Source: Emiliania huxleyi CCMP1516 (Eukaryota; Haptophyta; Isochrysidales; Noelaerhabdaceae). From it: a stretch of DNA of 64,000 bases. Shown in pieces: positions 31,104 to 41,850 of the stretch. The first letter of the stretch is position 1. Each line of letters begins with the position of its first letter. The notes beneath the pieces are model-generated. The model searched no databases, was not told the origin of the DNA, and saw only the letters and a program-made list of their open reading frames with translations. Both the position numbers and the translations under genes were made by a program. The stretch covers positions 1,305,841 to 1,369,840 of the forward strand of contig NW_005198244.1 of NCBI RefSeq assembly GCF_000372725.1, in the 5' to 3' direction.

Positions 31104-31481
31104 CGCTGTTCCTTTGAGCGAGTCCAGAGCGAGTCCAGCTCGCGCCGTGTTGTGCACCCAGCGTGATTCGCTCGAAAAAGAATTCACATCAAGGCCGCAA
31201 GCGTCATGCCCGCCCCACCCTTCCACCCCAACGCGCCGTGCACGCCGCCGCCGCCGCCTGCTGACAGCGCGTCGGGTGGTGAAGTCTCAAAGGACGTCGT
31301 CAACGCGGCTGCGGAACGGCCGCGTGCGACTGTGGCTGAATGTTGACGGCGGGAAGGCGGACACGCTCTTCAACGCTGAGTCTCTCAGTACGGCCAAATT
31401 CCATGCACCCTGCTGATCGTCTCGTGTCGAGCACGCGCAGCGACCAGTGTCGACGCCGGCGGCGCCTCACCCGGGTGTGAG

Positions 31482-32923
31482 CTAGTGGTGGCCCTGAGCC
31501 TCGGGCGGAGTGCACTCCTCCTCCGCCGCCTGCCCGTCCGCCTCCTCCGCCCGCGGCGCGGCCGCCATGCGGCGGCACGAGAGGGTGGTGGATGGCGGCG
31601 GCCCGCCGTTCCGGCGGAGCGACGCGGCCGCGTGCGGCAGCGGCTCGTCCCCCATGATGTAGCCCCACATTTGCACAAGCGTAGGCGCTTCCGCCTTGCG
31701 CCGCCTCTGGTGCTCGACCACGTGCTCGAGGGCCGCAAGCAGCCGGCGCGACGCGCCGGGGTGCTCCCGCCACGCGCCCGGGAAGCCCGAGCCGAAGTTG
31801 ACCAGGCAGCCGCGAGGCACGACGATGTCACCGCCGCCGGCACCCGCAGGGGCCTGCTCGCCCGCGCGCCACGGCGCGATCTTGGCATCGACCGGGCTCG
31901 GCTCCGCCCCGGGCCTCGACCCGAGGCCCGGCAGCCGCGCGTACTCAGCGCCGACAATCTCCCACGGCAGGCCGGGCTCCGCCGCGGTGGGCTCCGGCCG
32001 ACAAGGGTGGCGCTCACGGTAGCGCGCCCAGTCCACAAAGACGAGGCTGCCCGGCCGGAGCTTGACTGCCCCGCCCGCGGACGCGGTCTTCTTCGGGACG
32101 TGGCTCGCTCCGCCTGCGGGGGAGGCGCGGGCGCCGCGTGTAGAGGGGGGTGGGGGGGGGGCGACGGGCTGCGCCGGGTCGGGCCGGCGGCGAACGACGG
32201 GGGCCGGGCGGAGGCTGGGCGCGGGAGCCGGCGGCGGCGCGCCTTGGCGGCGAGCGGTCGGCGCCCCGGCTTCGCTCGCGGCCGGCGGCGGCGCGGGTCG
32301 TTTGCCACCATGCCCAGCGGCCGCGCCGCCGAACGGGAGGAGGGGGGCGGGGACCTTCCGCTCCGGCGCGGGCTGCGGGTGGTGCCCCCGCCGCCTCTGA
32401 CCCCGGCCGCTGCTCCGGCCCACGGTGTGCTCCCCGCGCGCAATCTGCTCCTCGACGAGCGAGGAGATGGCGTCCGGCGGAGTGCCAGGCGGGACGACGG
32501 GCGCAGCAGCCCCACCGGGACAAACTCACCCGTTCCGTCGGCCTCGCGGAGCGTCGCGACTTCGAGGGCGGCGAGGAGAGGCGACGCGTACGTCGTGTGC
32601 CTCCGGCCCTCCATGTAGAAGACGCACGGCAGAGTACCCACGGCGGCCGGTCGGCGACCCCACGCGCCTCGCGCGACATACGCCTCAAACAGATCCCAGT
32701 ACACGTGGCGGACGCCGTAGAGGGCGCGAAAGACGGCCGCCGCCGCCTCGGCAAAGCTGGCGTACGTCTGACACATCTCGCGCCGCGGCGCCTGGACAAC
32801 CTCAGTCAGTCGGCCCGAGCCGGAACATCGAGGCGGAGCCGACGCGCAGCACGACCGCCCTCTCCGCGCCCGACACGGACCGGTGGTGAAGGTACAGATC
32901 GCCCAGCAACCGAACCATCGGGG
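31482..32923 (-). CDS. Unknown protein, probably multi-exon, minus strand
   Basis: The first exon-like stretch begins near 32923 (MVRLLGDLYLHHRSVSGAER, AVVLRVGSASMFRLG). A second, about 32800-32500, encodes MCQTYASFAEAAAAVFRALY, YWDLFEAYVARGAWGRRPAA and VGTLPCVFYMEGRRHTTYAS. A third (to 31482) has a Pro-rich lead and then LRPGSLVFVDWARYRERHP, CLVNFGSGFPGAWREHPGAS and EHVVEHQRRRKAEAPTLVQM. These read as globular protein but in different frames, so splicing is needed; the junctions were not fixed. No family is recognised. A frame of 548 codons spanning the same region is mostly an artefact of GC composition. Confidence 0.4.
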
Positions 32924-33016
32924 CTGGACGGGAGTGAGCGCCACTTTCGGATAGAGCTCTAATAATTTATTTGTTTGATTTTCCTTCGCGGCGAACCAGC
33001 CGCTACAGTTAGCCCG

Positions 33017-34775
33017 ATGAGGTCGCTGCACATCCTTTCGCGCCGCGTCTCTGCCGCCACCACCTCACAGAGAGCCTGTCTGCGCCATTCGCGCTGCTCC
33101 CTCTCCACCTACGGCGACCTCACTGCGGCGGCCCTCTCCGAGGCCTCGTCGGAAGGCCCGTCCCTCGACATGCTCGACGCGCTCACAGAAGCGTCGCCGC
33201 CGCAGCCCGTCTCGATCAGCCAGATGATGCTCGCCTCGGGGCGCACCTCGCCCGCCGTCCGACTCGCCAACGCTCAGTTCCTCCGGCGAGAGCTGGCCTC
33301 GCGCCGCGCCCACGTGCTCTCTCTGCTCCGCACCATGCCGCCGCCGCTCGCGTCGCAGCCGGCAGTCGCCCGGCTCTGCGTGCTGAACTGGCAGAGGCTC
33401 AAGGGTCTCCTCACTCTGCCCGAATTGAGCACCGCCGACGACGAGAAGGCCTTTGCGGCTGCGATGCTGGACCACTCTGCTGCGATTGACGGCGAGAGCC
33501 GCCGCTGGCCGCACCTCTCTCCCGAGGAGGAGGCGCTGTGCGTGGACGCGCTGGGGACGCTGCAGCGAGAGCCGCACCTGGCCGTCGACAAGCAGCTCGA
33601 CGCCATCTTCCTCGCTCGCATTGGGCTGCGGGTGCTGCACGAGCACTACATTCGAGCCGTGCAGCCGCCGAGGCAAGGATACGCCGGCGCCCGTCTGCTA
33701 GCCGAGAGGTGCAGCCGAGGCAAATGCACGCCGACCCCGCCCCGCGACTGTGTAGGCGCCATCCAGCTGGAGTGCTCCCCAGTCGCGGTCTGCGAGGAGG
33801 CGGCGGCGGCCACGCGCCAGCAGCTGCAGCAGAGGTACGGCGCCGCTCCGCCCGTCGAGGTGGTTGGCGAGCGAGGCCACTCCTTCGCCTTTGTGCCGGG
33901 GCACGTGCGGGCGGTGGTCGGTGCGCCTTGCGGCGAGCGGCGCGCGGCGCTGGCGAGGAGCGGCGCCGCCTCAGACGACTCGTGGACGCAAACAGGCGCG
34001 CTGCTCTTCAACTCGAGCGTGGCGACGCTGCGGCACGCGGCGCTGGCGGCGGGCGGAGGGCAGCACCAGCAGTACAGCTTCAGCGGCGACGAGCGGCTGC
34101 CTGCGGTGCGCGTCATCGTGGCGGGCGGCGACGACCTCGTCCAGGCGCAGCGCTGCTCGACCGGGCGAGGCCCTACCCTGACCCCGGCCCTGACCCTCCC
34201 CCTGGCCCTACCGTCGGCCAGGTCAAGCTTCTCGACCAGGCGAGGCCACCGGCCGAGATGCCAACCTGCGGACTGCTGCACCTCGACTGCACCTCGGCCG
34301 CACCTCGGCCGCACCTCCGCCGCACCTCGACTGCACCTCGGCCGCACCTCGGCCGCACCTCGGCCGCACCTCGGCCGCACCTCGGCCGCACCTCAGTCGC
34401 ACCCCTTTGCTGCTCCCCCTCCAGGCGGGCGGCATCCGCCGCTCCTCTCTCTCCAACGTGTGGTCGTACCGCGCGCTCGACTCGGCGTGGTGGAGGCCCG
34501 CCGACGGCCTCTCCCTCCCCCTCACCCGCCTCTTCTGCCAGTACTTTGGCGGCTCGCTCGCGCTGGCGACCGCCCGAGAGCGGTGGCGCGCCGACCGCCG
34601 AGCAGGCTGTCACGCCGCGCATGCCCGTGAGCAGGTGCCCGTCGAGGGGGTGGGCACCGACTGCTACGTCGCTTTCAACCGGCGCGCGGAGGACAACGTC
34701 GAGGTGATCCTGCCGCGCGCACGCTTGCGCTCCAGCACGGGCGGCATCTTCGACGCGCAGGAGCGCCGCGCGTGA
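33017..34775 (+). CDS. Mitochondrial PDK/BCKDK-family protein kinase
   Basis: Enzymes of this family phosphorylate the E1 subunit of pyruvate or branched-chain 2-oxoacid dehydrogenase and so switch it off. Three exons (33017-34144, 34425-34565, 34635-34775) give about 469 aa. The Arg/Ser-rich start (MRSLHILSRRVSAATTSQRA) is a mitochondrial presequence. The helical domain includes LANAQFLRRELASRRAHVLS and FLARIGLRVLHEHYIRAV. The GHKL ATPase part has VRVIVAGGDDLVQ, AGGIRRSSLSNVWSY (G2-type box), DGLSLPLTRLFCQYFGGSLA and VEGVGTDCYVAFNR. Both introns are GC-AG; the first is full of CTCGGCCGCAC units. Whether it acts on PDH or BCKDH cannot be told. The G1 box is weaker than usual (AGGDD in place of DEGGG), so activity should not be assumed. 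Confidence 0.85.
34288..34405 (+). repeat. CTCGGCCGCAC tandem repeat in a kinase intron
   Basis: About ten 11-bp units (CTCGGCCGCAC, with CTCGACTGCAC and CTCCGCCGCAC variants) filling most of the first intron of the PDK/BCKDK-like gene. Confidence 0.9.
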
Positions 34776-35557
34776 GTGAGGCTGAGCGGGGGGGGGAGAG
34801 CGGAGAGCCGGCACTTGGAGCACAATGCACTTGGAGTTCTGCTTGGAGTCCAATATACATGTCTCAATGAAATCTAGAAGAGATCGAAGTTCACTGAAAT
34901 ATACCTTCTCGGATCTCGCAGCTGCGAGACGAGCTTTCTCGGAGCGACAGCCTCAAAGTAAAAAGGGCGGATGGGTGGGGGCACACATGGGTCGGGGTGG
35001 GGGGAGGGGGGCGATCGCCGGCGAGCCCCACAGCGCGCCCCAAGAACGGTGGGGTGCCCTCGACCGCGCGTCCGAGTCACTTGGACGGGCGAGCGAGCGG
35101 CACATGGCGTGACACAGACAAAGAGATCGAAGTCTGGCGAAAAGAAATCGTCGAATTCTGGCGAAAAAGACATCCACATCGAAGATTCGAAGTCGCAAAA
35201 GTATATTTGCGACGAGGCCCCGTCGCAGCCCCGTCGTTGCGATAAGTGCCAAAGTGCGACGAAGCGCCTGATCGTCAAGACGCAAAAGCTGACGTCAGCT
35301 AGTGAGTGTGTGTGTTTGTGTCTCTCTCGTCCACCCACCGTCCCCTTTCTCCTCCTATCTGTCTAGTGTGTGCCTACTGGGGGGAGCAGACGGCTTCATA
35401 CGAAACTGCCCCCACAGGCGTCTTGACGGCCTCAAAAATTCTTCATCAAAGAGGTAGGTAGGAGAAAGGTGATCAAAGAGGCAAAGAGAAAAAGAAAGAT
35501 CTCGCCGTTGGTCGGCCTCCTTGTGCCGACAACCACCAACCTTACAACAGCTAATGT
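34776..35557. other. Intergenic region, nothing recognised
   Basis: No gene supported. It has a lower GC content than the flanking genes, a few AGATCGAAGT-like repeats (34876, 35121) and the likely promoter of the GH3 gene. Confidence 0.5.
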
Positions 35558-38053
35558 ATGTATATGGCACGCGGCGTCGCTTTCGCGTGCGTAGCTTCGT
35601 GCGCCTTCGCCGCACCGGTCCACCGCGAGCTCCTCCTCGACAGCGTGCTCGATTCGGTGGGTCATGTCGCCGGCACAGCGAATTCTCTGGTCTCGGCGAC
35701 GGCAGAGAGCGTAGCCACGGGTAGCAGCTCATGGCTGCAATGGGGTCGGACCGACGAAGAATCGGAGCCTTATGTATCCACGTACACCACTGATAACAGC
35801 TCCCAGCCCAAGCCGGAGCTGCTTTGGTCGGAGAAGGTGATGCTGATGGACGGCGTTGGCTATCACGAGCACAGCCACACTGCAAAGGATGGGTACTACA
35901 TCGGCAACATCCCGCCAATCAAGCGGCTCGGCCTCCCCTCCCTGAATCTACACGACGCCTCGCAAGGGGTCAGGACGCACCACGCCGCCATGATTGCGCA
36001 GGTGACGTCCTGGCCCTGCGCTCTTGCCGCGGGAGGCACCTGGGACCCCGCCCTCGTCCGCCGCTGGGGAGTGGCGCTCGGTTACGAGTTCCTCGCCAAG
36101 GGAGTCAACGTGGCGCTCGCTCCCGGAGTCAACGTCGCACGGGTTGCGCGCGGCGGGCGCAACGCCGAGTACCTCGGCGGCGAGTCTGCACACCTCGCAT
36201 CGAGGATGGCGGCGACGTACATAGAGGGCATGCAATCGACGGGCGTGCGCGCGACGGTCAAGCACTTTGGCTTCAATAACCAGGAGACGAACCGCAACTA
36301 TTATAATGCGCGCGTGGACGAGCGCACCGCCTTCGAGGTCTACTACCCGCCCTTCGAGGCCGCCTTCAAGGCGGGCGTCGCCGCCGTCATGTGCGCGTAC
36401 AATCTGGTCAACGGCACCTACGCGTGCGGCTCAAAGGAGCTGCTCACCCGCGACCTGCGGGAGCGACTCGGCTTCGACGGCTTCGTCATGTCGGACTGGT
36501 GGGCAGTCCACGGTTTCGGCTACCAGAACGCGGGGCTCGACATGCTCCTGCCCGGCAACCGGATGCTGACGGACGGCAGCCACGACTTCTTCTCGCCCGA
36601 CAACCTCGCAAAGACGTCGGAGCCAGGCGTGGTCGACACCGCGGCGGACCGCGTGCTGGCCGAGGTGCTGCGGGCGGTGCCCACCTGCACTCCGCCGTAC
36701 TGCGGGCAGGAGATGCTGCGCGCCCGCGCCACCTCGGACGAGCACGTCGCCCTCTCCCGCCAGATCGCCACCGAGTCGGTCGCCCTGCTCAAGAACGGGG
36801 GCCGCCTGCTGCCCCTGCAGAGCGGGAGTCGCGTCGCGCTCGTCGGCTCCGCGTGCGACGCGCGCAACGACATCGATGCGATGCTGCGGCAGTGGAACCT
36901 CGCAAACTATTACACGATCGGCGGCTCGGGCCGGACCATCCCGCTCTCGCCCGCCTCGGTCGCCGCCGGCCTGCGGGCCGCGTGGGAGAAGCGGGTGGAG
37001 TACGCGGGCGAGGGCCCCTTCCACCTGCCCCTCGACCCGGCGCCGCCCGCCGTCGAGGTGGTGAACGGCGACCACGACGACAACGTCGACCTGGCCGTGG
37101 CGGCGATGGAGCGCGCCGACGTCGCCATCGTCTGCGGCGCGACCACGGCGGCCGAGAGCGAGGACCGCCCCTCGCTGCTGCTCGACCAGAGCGGCTTTAT
37201 TGGCGAGGTGCTCGCCAGGGCGACGATCCCGACGGTGCTCGTGGCGATGACGCCCGGCGCCGTGCTGCTGCCCTTTGCGGCGAATGCGACCGCCATCGTG
37301 CACACGTTCCTCGCGGGCCAGGAGACGGGGCACGCGATCGCAGACGTGCTGCTCGGGCGCGAGAACCCGTCGGGCAAGCTGCCCGTCACCATCCCGCTCT
37401 CCGAGGAGCAGACGGTGCTGCCGTGCCAGCCGGTGGAAGGCGTGCACATCAGCAGCGTGGCGGGACTGTGGACGCAGGGCGGCGGTGGCGGGTACGGCGT
37501 CCACTACGACTGCGACTACACCGAGTCGCTCCACGTGGGCTACCTCGGCCTCCACGACGAGCCGGTCGGCTTCCCGTTTGGGCACGGCCTCTCGTACACC
37601 TCCTTTGGCTACGAGTGGGCGGAGGAGCCGCCGGCCGCCTTCCCGCCGGGGGCGGGGGGCCGTCTCGAGTTAGCGGTCCGCATCTCGGCGGAGGAGGGGC
37701 CAGCCTCGGGCGGACGGGAGGTGGTTCAGCTCTACCTCTCCTTCCCGGAGGGCTCGGGCGAGCCCCGCAGGCAGCTCAAGGGCTTCGTCAAGACGGAGAG
37801 CCTCGCGCCCGGCGAGGGAGTCGCCGTGGCGCTGCAGCTCACGTGCCGCGACCTCTCGATCTGGAGCGTGGAGGAGACGGCGTGGGTGGCGGTCCCCGGC
37901 GCCTTCCTCGTCGAGGTTGGCTCGTCGTCGCGCGACCTGCGCCTCGAGGCGACCTTCACGCTGGCCGCGACGGTCTGCTCCTCGAGCGACTCGACCGGCC
38001 CGACCGCCCCGACCGGCACAACCGAGGGCGGCGTGGCGGACCCCGAGGAGTGA
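35558..38053 (+). CDS. Glycoside hydrolase family 3, secreted, intronless
   Basis: GH3 enzymes are retaining beta-glycosidases (beta-glucosidase, xylosidase and similar). One uninterrupted frame of 831 aa starts with a signal peptide (MYMARGVAFACVASCAFAAP; the second Met is also possible). The TIM-barrel domain has IKRLGLPSLNLHDASQGV, TVKHFGFNNQETNR (the KHF/HF substrate-binding block), and GFDGFVMSDWWAVHG, whose Asp in SDW is the expected nucleophile. The second domain has ESVALLKNGGRLLPLQ and NPSGKLPVTIPLSEEQ; the C-terminal fibronectin-III-like domain has FPFGHGLSYTSFGYEW and REVVQLYLSFPEG. The layout is the full GH3-GH3C-Fn3 form. Nearby genes of similar size are cut by several introns; this one has none. 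Substrate unknown. Confidence 0.93.
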   Translation: MYMARGVAFACVASCAFAAPVHRELLLDSVLDSVGHVAGTANSLVSATAESVATGSSSWLQWGRTDEESEPYVSTYTTDNSSQPKPELLWSEKVMLMDGVGYHEHSHTAKDGYYIGNIPPIKRLGLPSLNLHDASQGVRTHHAAMIAQVTSWPCALAAGGTWDPALVRRWGVALGYEFLAKGVNVALAPGVNVARVARGGRNAEYLGGESAHLASRMAATYIEGMQSTGVRATVKHFGFNNQETNRNYYNARVDERTAFEVYYPPFEAAFKAGVAAVMCAYNLVNGTYACGSKELLTRDLRERLGFDGFVMSDWWAVHGFGYQNAGLDMLLPGNRMLTDGSHDFFSPDNLAKTSEPGVVDTAADRVLAEVLRAVPTCTPPYCGQEMLRARATSDEHVALSRQIATESVALLKNGGRLLPLQSGSRVALVGSACDARNDIDAMLRQWNLANYYTIGGSGRTIPLSPASVAAGLRAAWEKRVEYAGEGPFHLPLDPAPPAVEVVNGDHDDNVDLAVAAMERADVAIVCGATTAAESEDRPSLLLDQSGFIGEVLARATIPTVLVAMTPGAVLLPFAANATAIVHTFLAGQETGHAIADVLLGRENPSGKLPVTIPLSEEQTVLPCQPVEGVHISSVAGLWTQGGGGGYGVHYDCDYTESLHVGYLGLHDEPVGFPFGHGLSYTSFGYEWAEEPPAAFPPGAGGRLELAVRISAEEGPASGGREVVQLYLSFPEGSGEPRRQLKGFVKTESLAPGEGVAVALQLTCRDLSIWSVEETAWVAVPGAFLVEVGSSSRDLRLEATFTLAATVCSSSDSTGPTAPTGTTEGGVADPEE

Positions 38054-38465
38054 GGGTCCGGGCGACTCGGGGTCTCCACGAGTCGGATCTATTCGAGCTG
38101 GCGCGATGAGTATCGCCAGCTCTGTCTGCATGCGGCATGGCTGAGTGGGAGGGAGCGGGGCGCGCGTGCCGAGCGGCCGCGCTGCAGAGGCGTGCATGGG
38201 CTAAGAGCGAGCGAGGTGTACTGCATGTTGTACATATGTATGTGGAAGGCGAACACGCCTCGATGGTGCTAAAAAGAATTCTAACACGCCGAGTCCCTCT
38301 CTCCTCTTTACCTGGCGAGTAGAGGCACACGCAATCTCTCTCGAGGTCTCTTGGAGCAGAGCTCGCCCCGGGCCGGCCCGAGTCCTCCTGGGTGGGCGGG
38401 GCCTCTACTCGCCAGCCTCTTCGTGCGCCAGCGGCGAAAAGAACGAAAGTGGCCCGCATCGACCA
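38054..38465. other. Intergenic region between GH3 and TTL genes
   Basis: No gene supported; it should contain the GH3 3' end and the TTL promoter. Confidence 0.5.
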
Positions 38466-40612
38466 ATGGCGCTGCGGACCGACGTCACGTTCAGGCTTGC
38501 CGAAGGCTCCTCGTTCCGCCCGCTCGAGCCGGTCGGCAAGGCCGCCTCCTCTCTCGGCATGCGCGTCACCAAGGGGCGAAACTGGAGCCTCCTCTGGTCG
38601 TGGAGATCCCCATGGACCGACGCGGTGGCTCATTCCTCCTGCACCGCGCTTCAAGCCGGCAACTCTCCCACCTTGGTCAGTCCGTCGCGAATAGGTGACT
38701 GCTCCTGCCCGCGCCAAGCTTACGCTGAAGAGGAGCCGCTGACACCTCCCGCTGTAAACAGGCGCTCGTGCGGCCGCTACGCGGCTCTCGCGCCGGCGCA
38801 GGCCCGATTGTCAACCACGTGGGAGGGCTCAACGAGCTCGCGTACAAGTCCAAGCTGGCGGTCTTCGCCGCCTCGCTCGCCGCCGCCCACCCGTCCACCT
38901 TTGAGGGCGTTGCGCCGGAGACCTACATCCTTCCCGACCAGCTGGGAGCGCTCGCCCGGCGGCTGAAGAGCGAAGGCGCTGCCGACGCGCACGGATGGCC
39001 GCGCTGGCTCTCAAAGTCGGTCAAGCACCGCGGCGTGCGCGTGCTCCCCTCTAACGCCAGCGAGGACTACCTCCGCTCTCTCAACGCTGCGCTCGTCCAG
39101 CGGCGCGTGAAGCCGCTCCTCCTCCGCTCGGTGCCGCGCGTCTTTGACCTCGGGCTGTGCGTCCTCGTAGACGCCTCTGACACCCCCTCCACCACACGCC
39201 CTCGCCCCACCCCGGGAAGCATCGCCTCTCGCGCCGCGGGACTACCTGCGCCCTGCACGCCGCACTCGCGTCCCGCCAGGTATGTCCTCCTCTCTTCGGT
39301 GCGACCCTAACCCACACCCTAACCCTTACCCTTACCCTTACCCTTACCCAGGTACGTCCTCCTCTCCTCGGTGAGGCCTCTCCGCGCCTACCTCTTCGAG
39401 GAGGCGCTCGTCTAACCCATACCCCAACCCCAACCCCAACCCCAACCCCAACCCTTACCCTAACTTCCTCTTCGAGGCGCTCGTCCGCTTCGGCAGCGCC
39501 GAGTACCCCGCCTCGCCCGCCGGCTTCGCGCGGCAGGAGAGCTTTGTCATCGACGACTACTCGCCCGTATGGAAGCTGCCCGCCTTCGCCGCAGACGTGC
39601 GCGCGTGCGGCGAGTCCGCGGCTTGCGCGCTGAGGCGCAGGCTGCGCGAGGAGGGGCACGACCCGCGCGCCCTCTGGGCCCGCATGCGGCGCACGATCCG
39701 CGGCCTCCTCTCCGCGGCTCGCCCGTCGGTCGAGGGTGCGCTGAGGCGGCACGGCGTGCGGGCGGGCGCGACCTTCGAGCTGCTCCGCTTCGACTTCATG
39801 GTCGACCGGCGGGGCACGCCGTTGCTGACCGAGGTCAACATCTCGCCCAACCTCATCGGCAAGACGCACCAGGACAGCGCCGTCAAGCAGAGGCTGCTCA
39901 CGGCCGTCCTCTCCGTCGCCACCCTCCGGCTGCGCCCCCACCCGCCGGCGGCGGCGCTCGAGTGCCGCGGCGGCTGCTGCTCGCTGCCGGGCGCGTGCGG
40001 CGCGGCAGGCATCCGGCCGCTCGAGTGCCCCCGAGATGACCCGAGATGATCCGAGATGCCCCGAGATTAGGCATCCGGCCGCTCGAGTGCCTCACAAGCG
40101 CCGACCTAGACGCCGTCGCCCTCGCGGAAGCAGAGGACGGCGCCGCTGCCGCCTCGGGGCTCGAGCGAGTGCTGCCGCCGAGCGACGCCGCCGCGCGGAA
40201 GGAGGCGGCTGCGGCTGTAGGGGGGCGAGGGGGGCACACTCGCTGGGCCTCTCCCACACGGCCGACCGTCACTTCTTAGGTGCTGCAGCTCGTCGCCGCT
40301 GCGGCACGGGAGGACGCGCTGGCGGGGTGCCTCGCTGCGGCAGAGGAGGGGAGGACGGAGGAGGGCGGGCGGCCGAGGCGCGGGCCGCCGCGAGCGCCGA
40401 GGCGCCAGGGCGGATCGCTTGGCTCGCCGCCCTCCGGCCCATGGCCATGCTCTCGGTGCCTCGACGGCTACTCGGACTGCAGACGAGCTTGCCAGGCCTT
40501 TGGCTCCGAGTCTCGCTCTGGCACATGCGCGTACCCGGACAGTACCGATGTGGCGCACTGCTGTGATTGCCGCCGCAGCTCGTCGCTGTGGGGCCGCATG
40601 CTGTGGGGATGA
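38466..40612 (+). CDS. Tubulin-tyrosine-ligase-family (TTLL) protein
   Basis: TTL-family ATP-grasp ligases add Tyr, Glu or Gly to tubulin and other proteins. Exon 1 starts MALRTDVTFRLAEGSSFRPL and includes NWSLLWSWRSPWTDA. The next has IVNHVGGLNELAYKSKLAVF, TYILPDQLGALARRL, WLSKSVKHRGVRVLPS and RVFDLGLCVLVDAS. After two odd introns come LFEEALVRFGSAEYP, then the ATP-grasp end FELLRFDFMVDRRG, LLTEVNISPNLIGKTHQDSA. The C-terminal extension (SADLDAVALAEAEDGAAAAS; VLQLVAAAAREDALAG) ends with a Cys-rich tail (PWPCSRCLDGYSDCRRACQ, HCCDCRRSSS). The introns at about 39300-39480 and 40009-40070 begin with copies of the next exon start and carry tandem repeats (see findings). The exon 1 end is not exactly fixed. 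Flagellar/cytoskeletal role inferred. Confidence 0.78.
39304..39467 (+). repeat. Telomere-like repeats within TTL introns
   Basis: Two blocks: CCCTAACCCACACCCTAACC then CCCTTA units (39307-39350), and CCCATACC then CCCCAA units ending CCCTTACCCTAA (39415-39466). They sit on either side of a short exon. Confidence 0.85.
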
Positions 40613-40926
40613 GGTCCAGGCGATACGCCAGAAATATGCGCATGACACAATACACACACGCACAAAACATCTCAGAATCCGGAACGAAGACCCGCGCCTA
40701 TTTGCGTCCACGCTGGTTACGTGGACACCCGCTGAGCTGGTGTGCTGCGGCTTGCTGCGGCGCCACGCATGCCCCTATAGCCCTTGCCTCATACGTGATA
40801 TATGATGTGTACACCCGGTTTGACGGCTGTCGGTGTTGCTCTCCAGAGAGTCCGTGATTACCTGATGCTACGCAGTAAACCACAGACTATGTCGCCCCTT
40901 CAGATGCGGCCGCGAAAGAGGCACAA

Positions 40927-41277
40927 TCAAAACGACCGCCCGGCAAATCTCCAGTACGGCAAGGTCTGCCACGCCCCCTGCGGAAGTGAGCTCAGCTGTG
41001 GCGGAGATGGCACGCAGTCTGACGCGCGTCGGCAGGGGAGCGGTGGCGCCGGAGGCTGTGATAGCCGCCGAGGAGGTGCCGGAGGCTGTGAGAGACATCG
41101 TGCGGGTGCTCGGGGCTGTGGCACCGCCAGAGGTGGCGACTGCTTGGCAGACTGAACAGAGCTGCGCCAGAGCAGCACAAGAGCTCCCAACACAAGAAGG
41201 GCGGACATCCGTGCGCAGAGGACCGCGGGTGTGACGCCCAGCGAGACCAGGGCGGACAGCGCCGTGAGCGTGTGCAT
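40927..41277 (-). CDS. Possible small membrane protein with LSQPPAPP repeats
   Basis: A minus-strand frame of 116 aa begins MHTLTALSALVSLGVTPAVL with a second hydrophobic run (MSALLVLGALVLLWRSS), then SQPPAPP repeated. It has the look of a signal-anchor protein. The opposite strand also has an open frame (from 40986), so the coding strand is not certain. Bases 41278-41850 hold no further gene; the stretch 41400-41640 is T-rich on the plus strand and may be a promoter region. Confidence 0.3.
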   Translation of the reverse strand: MHTLTALSALVSLGVTPAVLCARMSALLVLGALVLLWRSSVQSAKQSPPLAVPQPRAPARCLSQPPAPPRRLSQPPAPPLPCRRASDCVPSPPQLSSLPQGAWQTLPYWRFAGRSF

Positions 41278-41850
41278 TATTGGGGACGTGCCGGAAAAGT
41301 TTTGGGGGGGCGGGGGCGCGTAAACGCCTCAATTCGCAAAAAGGGGCGCGGGCTGTGAATGCGAGCTTGTGTTGGGCTTCGAGACGTTAGATAGCACGAC
41401 ACACGCACCTTCTTAAAATCGTATGTTCGTACAAAAATCGCTGTGTGTGTCGCCGAGCGCCTTTCTTTGTTTTATTTTGGGAGAGAGAGTTTGTTTTGTC
41501 AGTGTATGTAGCTCTTACTTTGTTATTTTGGTGTTGCTGTGTTGGTGTATTGTTTTGGTGTATGCCAGTGCGCGCCAGTCACGTGCCCAATGTTGTGCGA
41601 GCTAGAAAAGTGTAGTGCGAGTCGAATAATAAATAGAGCAGCATCTCCAGGAGATGGGCGACGCACGAACACAGAGGCAGAGCGAGTCTAGCGGCGGCTT
41701 CTTTCGGGTGTGAAAAATCTCTTCGCCGAAGTGGTGGGGGCGACGGCTTACCCTACCCTAGCCCCCACCTAGCCGAAGGTTGTGAACCTAGCCCTTCAAA
41801 AGTGTTGTGCGACATGCTCTAATTTCTCTTTTTACTTAATAAATTAATTC

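Noticed and set aside
31385-33031. A 548-codon minus-strand open frame
   Set aside because: Most of it is Arg/Pro/Ser-rich, typical of an anti-frame in GC-rich DNA. Protein-like stretches lie in other frames, so it was split into exon-like parts.
39304-39467. An internal telomere or chromosome end
   Set aside because: The repeats are short, degenerate and inside a spliced gene with coding exons on both sides.
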